From Actinomycetota bacterium (GTDB taxonomy: Bacteria; Actinomycetota; Actinomycetes; Mycobacteriales; Mycobacteriaceae), in assembly GCA_018268465.1 (NCBI GenBank), contig JAFDWN010000038.1, positions 1-55,286 on the forward strand: a DNA stretch of 55,286 bases. The letters run 5' to 3'. The notes under the pieces are model-generated. The model saw only the letters and a list, made by a program, of their open reading frames with translations, did no database searches and was not told the origin of the DNA. Position 1 is the stretch's first letter, and each line of letters opens with the position of its first letter. Made by a program: the position numbers and the translations under genes. Shown here in pieces: positions 34,957 through 44,000 of this stretch.

Positions 34957-35498
34957 ATTCAGGCACCGCTGAGCACGAGCGGCAGCGCTTCGCCGACCGC
35001 GTCCTGGGCTTGGTCGAGGACGCGGTCTACTGGGCGATCGCGGTGGTTCTGGTGGTCGGGTCGATCGCGCTGCTGGTGGCGCAGTTCAACACGATGCTGC
35101 GGCTGCGCAACACACCGGCATCGACGATCATGCTGGAGATCCTCGACGGACTGTTGCTGATCTTCATCTTCGTCGAACTGCTCTACGCGGTGCGGTCGTG
35201 CCTGCGCTCGCGCGAGATCGTCGCCGAACCATTCCTCATCGTGGGCATCCTGGCCGGCATCAAGGAGATCGTCGTCCTGTCGGTGGAGGCGGCCACCCTG
35301 CTCGAGCGCGGACCCGAATTCGCCAGGGCGGTGGTCGAGATCGCCGTGCTGGGTGCGGTCGTGCTGGTGCTGGCGGCGGCCGCGTACGTGCTGCGTGAAC
35401 GCCGACGCGACACCGGCGATCCGGCGGAGCGGGGGAATGCGGCTCCACCTGACCCCCAGCCGGTTGGAGGATCGGGACCCGCCGCCGCGGGATCCTGA
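34953..35498 (+). CDS. PsiE-like membrane protein
   Basis: A 181-residue protein with four hydrophobic helices (about 22-45, 62-85, 95-115 and 128-148) and a charged, Pro-rich tail. The core VFVELLYAVRSCLRSREIVAEPFLIVGILAGIKEIVVLSVE matches the phosphate-starvation-inducible PsiE family, whose function is unknown. Start codon overlaps the leader ORF stop. It converges on a cupin gene. Confidence 0.75.
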   Translation: MNSGTAEHERQRFADRVLGLVEDAVYWAIAVVLVVGSIALLVAQFNTMLRLRNTPASTIMLEILDGLLLIFIFVELLYAVRSCLRSREIVAEPFLIVGILAGIKEIVVLSVEAATLLERGPEFARAVVEIAVLGAVVLVLAAAAYVLRERRRDTGDPAERGNAAPPDPQPVGGSGPAAAGS

Positions 35499-35502
35499 CC
35501 GT

Positions 35503-35522
35503 CGCCGGCGGCTCACCCGGCG
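35503..35522. terminator. hairpin between convergent psiE-like and cupin genes
   Basis: CGCCGG and CCGGCG arms with an 8-base loop, located between the two convergent stop codons and overlapping the end of the cupin gene. GC-rich, no T tract. Confidence 0.33.
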
Positions 35523-35869
35523 GTGGGGGTGAGGTAGACCTTGCGCAGCGTCTCGGTGACGGTCCACACGGTCTCGGCGCCTTCGGCGAGCCGCACGACG
35601 TCGCCGGGCCGCAGGGTCAACGTCGGGCTGCCATCGGCGAATTCGACTGTGGCCGAACCGGTCAGCACGACGAAGATCTCGTCGGCCTCGACGTCGCTCA
35701 TGGTGCCCGGCGACATCTCCCACACCCCCACCTCCACACCGGCCAGTTCGCCGACGTCGGCCGCGCCGGTGGTGGGCGCTCCAGAGAGTGACTGCCCGGC
35801 GGGCACCGGGACATGGTCGAGGTTCAGGGTGACCGCGGGTACGGCGCTGTTGGGTGTCAACTGACTCAC
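35513..35869 (-). CDS. cupin domain protein (DUF861-like)
   Basis: A 118-residue single-domain cupin. GVWEMSPGTMSDVEADEIFVVLTGSATVEF and LRPGDVVRLAEGAETVWTVTETLRKVYLT match the small DUF861/ureidoglycolate-like cupin group. The typical metal His residues are not obvious, so it may bind a small ligand instead of catalysing. Divergent from the P-type ATPase gene. Function unknown. Confidence 0.82.
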   Translation of the reverse strand: MSQLTPNSAVPAVTLNLDHVPVPAGQSLSGAPTTGAADVGELAGVEVGVWEMSPGTMSDVEADEIFVVLTGSATVEFADGSPTLTLRPGDVVRLAEGAETVWTVTETLRKVYLTPTAG

Positions 35870-36054
35870 GTCGGCATCTCCTGGCGGTTGTGGTGGGGCG
35901 TCAGCCGCACTTTAGTGGCGTGTGGAGGTTCGGCGTGGCCCGCTGCGTCTCGCGGATCGTGGCGGGTTGGGGTCTTTCTGCTCTACTGCCGACCAGTGGC
36001 GCTGACGACGATGACACCGTCGGGGCGGCGGACGGTCAGCGGGAGTGCACGCAC

Positions 36055-38685
36055 GTGGGGATATCGACGAATGCCGCGGCCGTCGCGCCGAGCGCCGGGC
36101 GGGTCGCTGCCGGATCGGTGCAGGACGTTGCGGATTGGCTGGACAGCTCCCCGCTGGGACTGACGGGTCCGGAGGCGGCGCGGCGGCTCGAGCGACATGG
36201 GCCCAACGCCATCCGGACCCACCGGGTCAGTGCGGCCGCGGTGCTGTGGCGCCAACTGCACAGCGCGGTCCTTCTCCTACTCGCCGGGACCGCCGTCGTG
36301 TCGTTCTTCCTCGGCGACAGCACACAGGCCGTGATCATCGCGATCATCCTCGTGGCCAGCATCGGCCTGGGCTTCTTCAACGAGTACCGCTCCGAGCGGG
36401 CCGCCGCGGCGCTGCACTCCTCGATGCGCCATACCGCGCGGGCCCGGCGCGACGGGAACTTCGCCCAGGTCGACGTCGCCACTCTGGTGCCCGGCGACGT
36501 GGTTCAGCTGTCGTTGGGCGACGCGGTGCCTGCCGATGTGCGGCTGATCGACACCACCGGTTTGGAATGCGACGAGAGCATCCTGACCGGCGAATCGGTG
36601 GCGGCGGAGAAGTCCCCACTGCCCGTACTACCGGGCACCGAACTGGCCGACTGCGCCGATCTGGCATTCATGGGCACGATAGTCAGCGCGGGCGAGGGCG
36701 TCGGCCTGGTCTACGCCACCGGGCCGGATGCCGAATTCGGCCGCATTGCGGCCGGCCTGGGCGAGCGGGAACCCGAAACCGCGTTTCAGGCGGGATTGCG
36801 CCGATTCTCCTATCTGCTGCTGCGTGTCGCCGCCGCCCTGACCGTGTTCATCCTGAGCAGCAATCTGCTGCTGCACAAGCCGGTGATCGACTCGCTGTTG
36901 TTCTCCTTGGCCATTGCGGTCGGCATCACCCCGCAACTGCTGCCCGCGGTGGTCAGCGCCAGCCTGGCGACGGGCTCACGCCGGCTGGCCGAACTCAAGG
37001 TGCTGGTCAAACGTCTCGTCTGCATCGAGGATCTCGGCGACATCGATGTGCTGTTCACCGACAAGACCGGGACGCTGACTGAGGGCCGCATCAGCTTGGT
37101 CGACGCGGTCTGCGTCGAGGGAGAACACAGCGACCCCGTCCTGCGCCTGGGTCTGTTGGCCACCGATGTCGACCCGGATGCGGGCGAGGTGAGCGGAAAC
37201 CCGCTCGACGCCGCGCTGTGGGGGCACCCGGGCGCGGCCGACCTGGCGCTCGGTGCGCGGCGCGTGGCAGTGCTGCCGTTCGACCACACCCGGAGGGCGA
37301 CGTCGGTGCTGATCGACGACGACGACGGCGGGCGGCGGCTCATCGTCAAGGGCGCACCGGAGCAGGTGCTCGCCCGGTGCGACGCTACGGCCGCGCAGGC
37401 CGGCGCCACCCTCGCCGCTCTGTTCGCCGCGGGCCGGCGGGTGGTCGCGGTGGCGACCCGGGCCGCACCGGATGTGCGGTCCATCACGGCCGACGACGAA
37501 CGCGCGCTGACGTTGTCGGGGTTTCTGGTGTTCGCCGACGAACCCAAGCCGGTCGCGCGACAGTCCCTGGAACAACTCGCCGCGCTCGGTATCGAGGTGA
37601 AGGTCGCGACCGGCGACAATCCGATCGTCGCCGAAAAGGTGTGCGCGGAGATCGGGCTGGTCTGCAAGGGCACCGTGACCGGCGCCCAGCTGGACGGGCT
37701 CGACGAGGAGGCCTTCGCGAGGGCCGCGGCCGACAACACCGTCTTCGCGCGTGTCTCACCCGAGCAGAAGGCGGCGCTGATGGTCGCGGCCCGTCGCACC
37801 GGCCGCTCGGTGGGTTTCCTCGGCGACGGTGTCAACGATGCGTTGGCGTTGCATGCAGCCGATGTGGGCATCTCGGTCGACAGCGCGACCGACGTCGCCA
37901 AGGATGCCGCCGACGTGGTTCTGCTGGAAAAGGACCTCGGCGTGCTCGCGACGGGCGTGGCCGAAGGCAGGAGGATCTTCGCCAACACCATCAAATACGT
38001 GTTGATGGGCACGTCGAGCAACTTCGGCAACATGTTCAGCGCCGCGGCCGCGTCGGCCATGTTGCCGTTCCTGCCGATGTTGCCGAGCCAGATCCTGCTC
38101 AACAACCTGCTCTATGACAGTTCGCAGCTGGCTATTCCGACCGACCGGGTCGACCCCGAACAACTGCATGCCCCTGCGCATTGGAATGTCGCCTTCATCC
38201 GGCGGTTCATGATGGTCTTCGGCCCGATCAGTTCGCTTTTCGACTTCCTCACGTTCGGCCTCATGTTGGGTGTGCTGGATGCCGGTGCCGTCGAATTCCG
38301 GACGGGCTGGTTCGTGGAATCGCTGGCCACCCAAACTCTGATCATCTTCGTGATCCGCACCCGCAGAGTTCCGTTCGTGCGCAGCCGCCCCGGCGGATGG
38401 CTGACCCTGGCGAGTGTGACGGCCGTGGTCGCAGGTGTGCTGATCACCGTTTCCCCGCTTGCGGCCACCCTGGGATTCGGCCCGTTGCCGTGGCAGTTCT
38501 ATCCGGCGCTGGCCGCGTTCGCGGTGGTGTACCTCGTGACGGTCGAAATGGCCAAGAAGGTGTTCTACGCCGAGCCGATCCGGGTATTCGGTGTCCCGCA
38601 CCGTGTCCGCGGTACGAGCCACCGAATCCACCGGCGCGCAGCACGTTTCAGCCACCCGGCGGCTACGCGGAAAGCGCGCCGGTGA
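36055..38685 (+). CDS. mgtA: magnesium-translocating P-type ATPase
   Basis: An 876-residue P-type ATPase of the MgtA/MgtB class. Order: N-terminal cytoplasmic part, LTGPEAARRLERHGPN, helix pair, actuator TGES motif (ILTGESVAAEKSP), PxxL-type membrane segment (VGITPQLLPAVVSASLATGSRRLA), phosphorylated Asp336 in DKTGTLTEGR, KGAPEQVLARC, and the hinge GDGVNDALALHAADVGISVD. The open frame extends to 35854, but GTG at 36055 with GGGAG nearby better fits family length. Its 3' end overlaps the convergent aminotransferase gene by 23 bases. Mg2+ import is the expected function. Confidence 0.85.
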   Translation: MGISTNAAAVAPSAGRVAAGSVQDVADWLDSSPLGLTGPEAARRLERHGPNAIRTHRVSAAAVLWRQLHSAVLLLLAGTAVVSFFLGDSTQAVIIAIILVASIGLGFFNEYRSERAAAALHSSMRHTARARRDGNFAQVDVATLVPGDVVQLSLGDAVPADVRLIDTTGLECDESILTGESVAAEKSPLPVLPGTELADCADLAFMGTIVSAGEGVGLVYATGPDAEFGRIAAGLGEREPETAFQAGLRRFSYLLLRVAAALTVFILSSNLLLHKPVIDSLLFSLAIAVGITPQLLPAVVSASLATGSRRLAELKVLVKRLVCIEDLGDIDVLFTDKTGTLTEGRISLVDAVCVEGEHSDPVLRLGLLATDVDPDAGEVSGNPLDAALWGHPGAADLALGARRVAVLPFDHTRRATSVLIDDDDGGRRLIVKGAPEQVLARCDATAAQAGATLAALFAAGRRVVAVATRAAPDVRSITADDERALTLSGFLVFADEPKPVARQSLEQLAALGIEVKVATGDNPIVAEKVCAEIGLVCKGTVTGAQLDGLDEEAFARAAADNTVFARVSPEQKAALMVAARRTGRSVGFLGDGVNDALALHAADVGISVDSATDVAKDAADVVLLEKDLGVLATGVAEGRRIFANTIKYVLMGTSSNFGNMFSAAAASAMLPFLPMLPSQILLNNLLYDSSQLAIPTDRVDPEQLHAPAHWNVAFIRRFMMVFGPISSLFDFLTFGLMLGVLDAGAVEFRTGWFVESLATQTLIIFVIRTRRVPFVRSRPGGWLTLASVTAVVAGVLITVSPLAATLGFGPLPWQFYPALAAFAVVYLVTVEMAKKVFYAEPIRVFGVPHRVRGTSHRIHRRAARFSHPAATRKARR

Positions 38686-39838
38686 CCCCGGTGAGCACCC
38701 GGTCCAGGACGGCCTGCGATGTGGCGAAGTTGACGCGGATGAATGCCCGCGAGTCCGGCCCGAACGCCTCCCCGCCGTCAACGAGGACGTGCCCGTCCCG
38801 GCGGACCACCGCGACCGGGTCCTCGAGTCCCGTCGCCGATACGTCCAGCCAACTCAGATAGGTCCCTTCGGGCAGGTGATGGCCGACCGTGGGAAGTGCT
38901 GTGGTGAGAGCGTCGTGCACGCGTCGGCGGTTGCGGTCCAGCACGTCGAGCAGCTCCCGTTGCCAGCGGTCCCCGTGTCGCCAGGCCGCCAGCGTCGCCA
39001 CCACGCCGGGAACCGACACCGTGCCGTAGAGGTCCGGCGGCTCGGAGTCGCGGCGCGCCAGCAGCTCCTGCGGTCCGAAATGTGATACCGCACAGCGGAA
39101 TCCCGCCAGGTTGAACGACTTGCTCGCGGACGTGAGGGTGACGGTGCGCGCCGCGGTTGCCGGGCCCAGCGAGGCGAACGGCACATGTTGATGAGGTGCG
39201 TAGACAAGTTCGGCATGGATCTCGTCGCTGATGACGAGCATGCCGAACTCCTCGGCCAGTTCGGCGATGCGTTCCAGTTCGGCCCGCGTGTGCACCCGGC
39301 CGGTCGGGTTGTGCGGGTTGACCAGGATCAGCACCGCGGGCCGCTGCTGCCGCAGCAGTCGCTCGAACTCGGCGAAGTCCAGCTGCCAGCCGGTGGGGGT
39401 GTCGCGGTACGCGAACGGCACCGTGCGCAAACCCATCGACGCGACGGTGGCCAGGAACGGCGGATAGTTCGGCGTCTGGATCGCGACGGCGTCACCGGGC
39501 TGGGTGGCCAGCCGCAGGATGAGTTGCAGCGCCGCGATGAGATCGGTGTGCTCGCGGACCGACTCGGGGTCGGGCTCCCAGCCGTAGCGCAGCGACATGC
39601 GGCGTGCGAACTCCTCCCGCAGCGGCGTCCCCTGCAACCAGTTGGGGTAGCCGACATCCCCGGTGCGCACGACATCGGTGACGGCGTCGCGGATCTCCGC
39701 GGCCAGGAGGAAGTCCATGTCCGCAACCCACGCCGGGATCGCTTGTGCGGCAACGGCGCGTGCCCACTTGACCCCTTGTCGCGCGGACAGCTCCGTCAGC
39801 TGCAGATCGTCGAATCCGGGGTGCGCCACCGCGGTCAC
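38663..39838 (-). CDS. PatB/MalY-type PLP aminotransferase (C-S lyase)
   Basis: A 391-residue fold-type I pyridoxal phosphate enzyme. NPHNPTGRVHT and VISDEIHAELVY are the cofactor strands, SASKSFNLAGFRCA carries the Schiff-base Lys240, and the C-terminal FIRVNFATSQAVLDRVL has the carboxylate-binding Arg. The group includes cystathionine beta-lyases that release sulfur, pyruvate and ammonia from cysteine conjugates. Its start codon overlaps the stop of the DinB-like gene, so the two are co-transcribed. Confidence 0.9.
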   Translation of the reverse strand: MTAVAHPGFDDLQLTELSARQGVKWARAVAAQAIPAWVADMDFLLAAEIRDAVTDVVRTGDVGYPNWLQGTPLREEFARRMSLRYGWEPDPESVREHTDLIAALQLILRLATQPGDAVAIQTPNYPPFLATVASMGLRTVPFAYRDTPTGWQLDFAEFERLLRQQRPAVLILVNPHNPTGRVHTRAELERIAELAEEFGMLVISDEIHAELVYAPHQHVPFASLGPATAARTVTLTSASKSFNLAGFRCAVSHFGPQELLARRDSEPPDLYGTVSVPGVVATLAAWRHGDRWQRELLDVLDRNRRRVHDALTTALPTVGHHLPEGTYLSWLDVSATGLEDPVAVVRRDGHVLVDGGEAFGPDSRAFIRVNFATSQAVLDRVLTGVTGALSA

Positions 39839-40314
39839 GACGCGGCCCGCGCGGTGGCGTCCAGCACATCCCGTGACACCTGGACCTGGCCGTGGTGCTG
39901 GGCCAGTTCCTCCAGCACGTGCAGCAACACTCCGCCGGCGCTCAGGGTGCGGCTGGGTCCCTCGTAGGCGGCCGGGGGAGTGTGGCGCAGCGGCGCGTCG
40001 GGGTCGAAATCGGCCAGATCGTCGCGCAGGGTGACGCGCAGTGCGCCGATCCGGCCCGCGAGTTCTGCGACGGTTCCGGTGGTGGTGAACTCACCGGCCC
40101 GGTCGCGTTCGCTCGGGCGACCCCCGATGAGATGCCCGATCCAGTAGTCGGCGACTTCGGCGCAGTGATGGGTGATCGCCCACGGGGAGTTGGCTCCCTC
40201 GAGCGGGGGTGCGTGGTTGGCGCGGTCGTCGCCGAGCTCGCGCAGGACCGCGAGCATGCCGTCGAACGCGCGGTCGACGAAGTAGAGGTATTCGTCAGGG
40301 TCGAAGTGGTGCAT
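39835..40314 (-). CDS. DinB-like (DUF664-type) protein
   Basis: A 159-residue four-helix protein of the DinB superfamily, whose actinobacterial members include mycothiol-dependent enzymes. Metal-type His residues occur at HHCAEVADYWIGHL and in the C-terminal HVLEELAQHHGQVQVSRD. The ATG at 40314 has a GAGGAAAG site. It is coupled to the PatB-type gene by a four-base overlap; a thiol or S-conjugate detoxification role would fit both, but that is inference. Confidence 0.82.
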   Translation of the reverse strand: MHHFDPDEYLYFVDRAFDGMLAVLRELGDDRANHAPPLEGANSPWAITHHCAEVADYWIGHLIGGRPSERDRAGEFTTTGTVAELAGRIGALRVTLRDDLADFDPDAPLRHTPPAAYEGPSRTLSAGGVLLHVLEELAQHHGQVQVSRDVLDATARAAS

Positions 40315-40343
40315 GGTGATGTCTTTCCTCTCGTGTGGTGTGG

Positions 40344-41732
40344 TCAATGGATCTGTTCGAGCACGGTGTGTTTGGTCTCGGGCAGCCGGGTGAGGACGAT
40401 CACCGCGCCGATCGCGAACAGCACCGCGCTGGTGCCGAAGACGAGCCCGGTGCCGCCGGCGGCCAGCAGCGCGGGGACGGCGATGGGGCCGAACACCGAC
40501 CCCAGCCGGCCCAGCGCCGTGGAGGAACCGACGCCCGCACCCCTGCTTGCGGTCGGGAACAGCTCCGGCGTGTAGGCGAAGATGGCCGAGAACATGCCGA
40601 AGAAGCAGAACTGCAACACCGAACCCGAGGCGATGAGTTCCACCGTGCCCGAACTCTGGCCGTAGGTATAGGCGGCGATGCCGGATCCGATGGTGTAGCC
40701 GGCCAGGCAGAACCGGCGACCGACGCGTTCGATGAGGTAGGCAGCCGAGAGGAAACCCGGGATGCCCCACAGCGCCATGGCCAGGATGAATCCGATGCTC
40801 TTGGCCACGTCCAGTCCGCTGTCGGTGAGCAGCTTGCCGATCCAGGTGGTCAATCCGTAGTACCCGGTCATCAGGCAGAACCAGACCGCCCACACCGTCA
40901 GCGTCCGTGACCGCAGGCCGGGTTTGAGCAGGGCGCGCAACCCGGTCGCGCCGGCCGGCGGCTGGGTCGAGGCCAGCGGTTGCGGTTCGGGAAGCGGACG
41001 TCCGATGGCGAGTTCGACGGATTCCTCGATCGCGGTCAGGGTGCGGTCGGCGGCCTCGGTGTGTCCTCGCGAGGCCAGCCAGCGGGGCGATTCGGGCAGG
41101 TTACGGCGCACGATCAGGGCGACGACGGCAAGGCCGGCTTGCATGGCGAAGAACCCCCGCCACCCCAGTGTGGTGGCGATCAGCAGGTAGGACACCGCCC
41201 CGGCGGTGATGAAACCCAGCGGCCAGGCGCCTTCCAGCAGTGCGGCGTACCGGCCGCGCTTTGCCGAGGGCATGAACTCGGCGAGAATAGCTGCTGCGAC
41301 CGGGAATTCGGCACCCATGCCGATGCCCAGCAAGAAGCGGAACGTCAGCAGCGACTCGAGATTCCAGGCGAATGCGAGTCCGATGCTCGCCAGGCCCCAG
41401 ACCACGATGCTGTATTTGAACACCCGCTGGCGGCCGAATCGGTCGGCCAGCGAACCTGCCGCGACGGCGCCGAAGAACATCCCGGCGAAGCTCGCGCTGC
41501 CGAGCAGTCCGGTCTGGGCCGCGCTGAGGCCGAATTCCTTGCTGATCGGCGAGAGCAGGAACGTCATCGCCCCCAGGTCGATGGAGTCGAAGAACCATGC
41601 GGTCGCGATGACCAGGAACAGGGTGCGCTGGACCCGGCTCCAGGGCAGTCGTTCCATTCGGCCGGCGATCGAGGCCACCGAGGTGGGCACTGGTGGAGAC
41701 GCGGCGGCGCTGAGGTGGTGGTTGGGCGACAT
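40344..41732 (-). CDS. MFS importer, sugar/aromatic acid:H+ symporter type
   Basis: A 462-residue 12-helix major facilitator protein. It has WFFDSIDLGAMTFLLSPI at helix 1, GSLADRFGRQRVF (motif A), FLLGIGMGAEFPVAAAILAEFMPSAKRGR, and a matching GRRF after helix 8. This pattern is shared with the sugar porter and aromatic acid:H+ symporter groups. I chose the ATG at 41732 with AAGGAGAG upstream; the open frame extends to 41807. Divergent from the CGNR gene. Confidence 0.87.
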   Translation of the reverse strand: MSPNHHLSAAASPPVPTSVASIAGRMERLPWSRVQRTLFLVIATAWFFDSIDLGAMTFLLSPISKEFGLSAAQTGLLGSASFAGMFFGAVAAGSLADRFGRQRVFKYSIVVWGLASIGLAFAWNLESLLTFRFLLGIGMGAEFPVAAAILAEFMPSAKRGRYAALLEGAWPLGFITAGAVSYLLIATTLGWRGFFAMQAGLAVVALIVRRNLPESPRWLASRGHTEAADRTLTAIEESVELAIGRPLPEPQPLASTQPPAGATGLRALLKPGLRSRTLTVWAVWFCLMTGYYGLTTWIGKLLTDSGLDVAKSIGFILAMALWGIPGFLSAAYLIERVGRRFCLAGYTIGSGIAAYTYGQSSGTVELIASGSVLQFCFFGMFSAIFAYTPELFPTASRGAGVGSSTALGRLGSVFGPIAVPALLAAGGTGLVFGTSAVLFAIGAVIVLTRLPETKHTVLEQIH

Positions 41733-41850
41733 GGGCGGAGCTCTCCTTGCGTTGTCTGTCGAGGTGGGTGAATCCGCCGACGAACGGGCGTCGCTGTCCA
41801 TCGTCACCGGTTTAGGGGGTTACTCGATTGGAGAAGTTTGGACCCGGGAG

Positions 41851-41873
41851 CGTCACCTGTCAAGATGGTGACG
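41851..41873. promoter_or_regulatory. perfect 7-bp inverted repeat at the CGNR gene start
   Basis: CGTCACC (41851-41857) and GGTGACG (41867-41873) form a perfect inverted repeat with a 9-base spacer. The right arm ends on the first base of the CGNR start codon. It lies between the divergent MFS and CGNR genes and is a good candidate for autoregulation. Confidence 0.5.
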
Positions 41874-42463
41874 TGACTACTTTCGTGTTCGTCAGCGGCA
41901 GGTCGTGCCTCGACTACGCCGGCACGATGCTGTGGCGGCGAACCCTTCGAACCGAACTACTCACCACCCCAGTCGATTTGAGTGAATGGTCCCGGCAGGC
42001 CGGGCTGCTCGACGCGATGGCGCCGCCGTCGCCCGCCGACCTCGAGCAGGCCGTGGCGGCTCGCGAAGCCATCTATGCCGCGGTGATATCGGCACACGAG
42101 GGGGGCCCGCGGCCCACCCCCGAGCAGATCGGGCTGCTCAACGACGCGGCGCGCGGACCGTTGCCGGCGCTCACGCTGTCCGCCGACGGCGTGACCCGCA
42201 GCTCCGGAATCGCCGCCAACGTCGTGAGCCTGGTCGTCCGCGACGCCATCGACCTCATCGGGTCGGCGGACCTGGCGAAGGTCAAGGAGTGCTCGAATCC
42301 GGATTGCACCAGGCTTTTCGTGGACCATTCGCGGGGCTTCTCCCGCCGCTGGTGCGGGATGGCCGAATGCGGCAACCGCAACAAGGCCGCCGACTACCGC
42401 AGGCGGAAGAAGACGGCAACGTCCAAGCCACGCCCGTCACGAGTCGACGGTCGACCGTTGTAG
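41873..42463 (+). CDS. CGNR zinc finger protein, putative regulator
   Basis: A 196-residue protein with an N-terminal stress-induced ABATE-like domain ([25 protein letters not shown]) and a C-terminal CGNR zinc finger: [12 protein letters not shown], then [23 protein letters not shown]. The family is thought to bind DNA. GTG start at 41873. Its position divergent from an MFS importer suggests it controls that transporter. Confidence 0.88.
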   Translation: MTTFVFVSGRSCLDYAGTMLWRRTLRTELLTTPVDLSEWSRQAGLLDAMAPPSPADLEQAVAAREAIYAAVISAHEGGPRPTPEQIGLLNDAARGPLPALTLSADGVTRSSGIAANVVSLVVRDAIDLIGSADLAKVKECSNPDCTRLFVDHSRGFSRRWCGMAECGNRNKAADYRRRKKTATSKPRPSRVDGRPL

Positions 42464-42539
42464 GTTGGGCCGGATGCGTGCGGAGCCGGCCGGCGGCGCA
42501 CGCGAAAGTCCGCGAAAGTCGAGGAAGGGCAGTGACGTG

Positions 42540-43235
42540 ATGACAGGCGCGGAGCCGACCGCAGCCACGGTGGCGCAGATGATCGACCACACGCTGCTCA
42601 CACCGGAGGCGACCGGCGGCGAGGTCGCGGCACTGGTGCGGGAGGCGATCGAGCTGGGCGTCTACGCGGTGTGTGTGTCCCCATCCATGCTGCCGGTCGC
42701 CAAACCGGCGGGGGCCGGACTCAAGGTCGCCGTCGTGTGCGGATTCCCCAGCGGTAAGCACACCACCGCCGTGAAGGCCGCCGAGGCGGCCGAGGCCGTC
42801 CGGTCGGGTGCTGACGAAGTGGACATGGTCATCGACATCGGCGCTGCCAAGGAGGGCAGATTCGGCGATATCGCCGCGGATATCGCCGCGGTGCGCGCCG
42901 CGGTGCCGGCTCCGGCCGTCCTGAAGGTGATCATCGAATCGGCGGCACTCACCGACGACGAGATCGTGCAGGCATGCCTCGCCGCCGTGTCGGGTGCAGC
43001 GGATTTCGTGAAGACGTCGACCGGATTCCACCCGGCCGGAGGCGCGTCCGTGCACGCGGTGACGCTGATGCACCAAACCGTCGGACCGCACGGGCTGGGT
43101 GTCAAGGCGTCGGGCGGGGTCCGGACGTTGGCGCAGGCGCAGGCGATGATCGGGGCCGGCGCGACGCGGCTGGGCGTCTCCCGGTCCCGTGAGCTGCTCA
43201 GCGGTGGAGCGGGAGCCGCTGGCGGGACCTACTGA
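42540..43235 (+). CDS. deoC: deoxyribose-phosphate aldolase
   Basis: A 231-residue class I aldolase that splits 2-deoxyribose 5-phosphate into glyceraldehyde 3-phosphate and acetaldehyde. [11 protein letters not shown] near the start, [36 protein letters not shown] (Schiff-base Lys), [15 protein letters not shown] and VKASGGVRT are all present. A GAGGAAGGG site precedes ATG 42540 by 10 bases; an in-frame GTG at 42537 is also possible. It follows the CGNR gene in the same direction. Confidence 0.95.
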   Translation: MTGAEPTAATVAQMIDHTLLTPEATGGEVAALVREAIELGVYAVCVSPSMLPVAKPAGAGLKVAVVCGFPSGKHTTAVKAAEAAEAVRSGADEVDMVIDIGAAKEGRFGDIAADIAAVRAAVPAPAVLKVIIESAALTDDEIVQACLAAVSGAADFVKTSTGFHPAGGASVHAVTLMHQTVGPHGLGVKASGGVRTLAQAQAMIGAGATRLGVSRSRELLSGGAGAAGGTY

Positions 43236-43256
43236 CCGGAGCGCCGCTCGCCGGTC
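43234..43256. terminator. hairpin after deoC
   Basis: GACCGG and CCGGTC arms starting in the deoC stop codon, with inner partial pairing. Located between convergent deoC and the His-rich protein gene; probably bidirectional. Confidence 0.48.
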
Positions 43257-43268
43257 GGTGCGGTCGCG

Positions 43269-44000
43269 CTACTGCAGGTCGCGGTCGGCGTTGCGGTAGA
43301 ACTCGACCCCTGGGTGCACGGTGACGGCGGCGTCCCCGCCGGGGCCGTGCAGGGTCGCGGGGACGCCGCGGCCGTTCTCTTCCAGCCGTTCGGCGAGAGT
43401 GTTCTGCCGGTCGGGGATCGTCAGCGTCAGCCCGTCGGCGCGGCCGGCGAGGTCGCCCTCGACGGCCACCCGGAGAATCTGGTCGAAATCCGGCGGCCGG
43501 GTGATGGTATGCGCCAGGTACGTTTCCGTGCCGTCGCCGAAGACGGCGTACTCGAGGCTGCCCAACGCTGTGGCGTCGGGGTCGTAGCGACGGGCATAGA
43601 CGACGCGGGTGATCCGTACATCCAGTCCGCGCGCGATGCGTGCCCGTTCGGGGTTGTCCTTTTCGACGTGGTCGCGGTACAGGTCGGCGGTGAGCGAGGA
43701 TCGCCGCGCCGGCTGGGAGTCCGTGGGCAGGATGTCGGAGAGCACGAACACGTCGGGGTCGAGTGTGTAGAGGCGTTGCCGCGGGTGCGCACCGCGGTCG
43801 TCGGCGTAGGCGGTCGACGGTCTGCCGTCGCCGTCGAAGAATTCGGCCTCCACGATGAGTTGAACGGCGTGTTCGGGCATGGCGAACATCGACAGGTGCG
43901 AAAGGTAGATCCTGTCGGTCCCGAAGACGACCCAGCGGTGGACGGTCTCCGGTTCGGTGGCGGTGTGGCCGCCGTGGCCGGCGTGGGCGTGTGGATTCAT
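43269..44000 (-). CDS. unknown protein of the LodA-type operon
   Basis: A 243-residue protein I do not recognise. It begins with a His/Gly-rich tail (MNPHAHAGHGGHTATEPE), which could bind a metal, followed by a mostly beta-strand region (VHRWVVFGTDRIYLSHLSMFAM, VQLIVEAEFF, VYARRYDP, LEYAVFGDGTETYLAHTI). No signal peptide or membrane helix is seen. It overlaps the LodB-type gene by four bases (ATGA), so it belongs to the operon and may assist maturation or act on the same substrate. Confidence 0.7.
   Translation of the reverse strand: MNPHAHAGHGGHTATEPETVHRWVVFGTDRIYLSHLSMFAMPEHAVQLIVEAEFFDGDGRPSTAYADDRGAHPRQRLYTLDPDVFVLSDILPTDSQPARRSSLTADLYRDHVEKDNPERARIARGLDVRITRVVYARRYDPDATALGSLEYAVFGDGTETYLAHTITRPPDFDQILRVAVEGDLAGRADGLTLTIPDRQNTLAERLEENGRGVPATLHGPGGDAAVTVHPGVEFYRNADRDLQ

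Noticed and set aside
35854-36054. N-terminal extension of the Mg ATPase by 67 residues
   Set aside because: The extension overlaps the divergent cupin start and its control region, has no similarity to the family N-terminus, and GTG 36055 gives normal length.
35870-36054. Magnesium riboswitch (M-box) before the Mg ATPase
   Set aside because: I could not identify the conserved M-box stems by eye in this leader, so no riboswitch is claimed; a covariance-model search would settle it.
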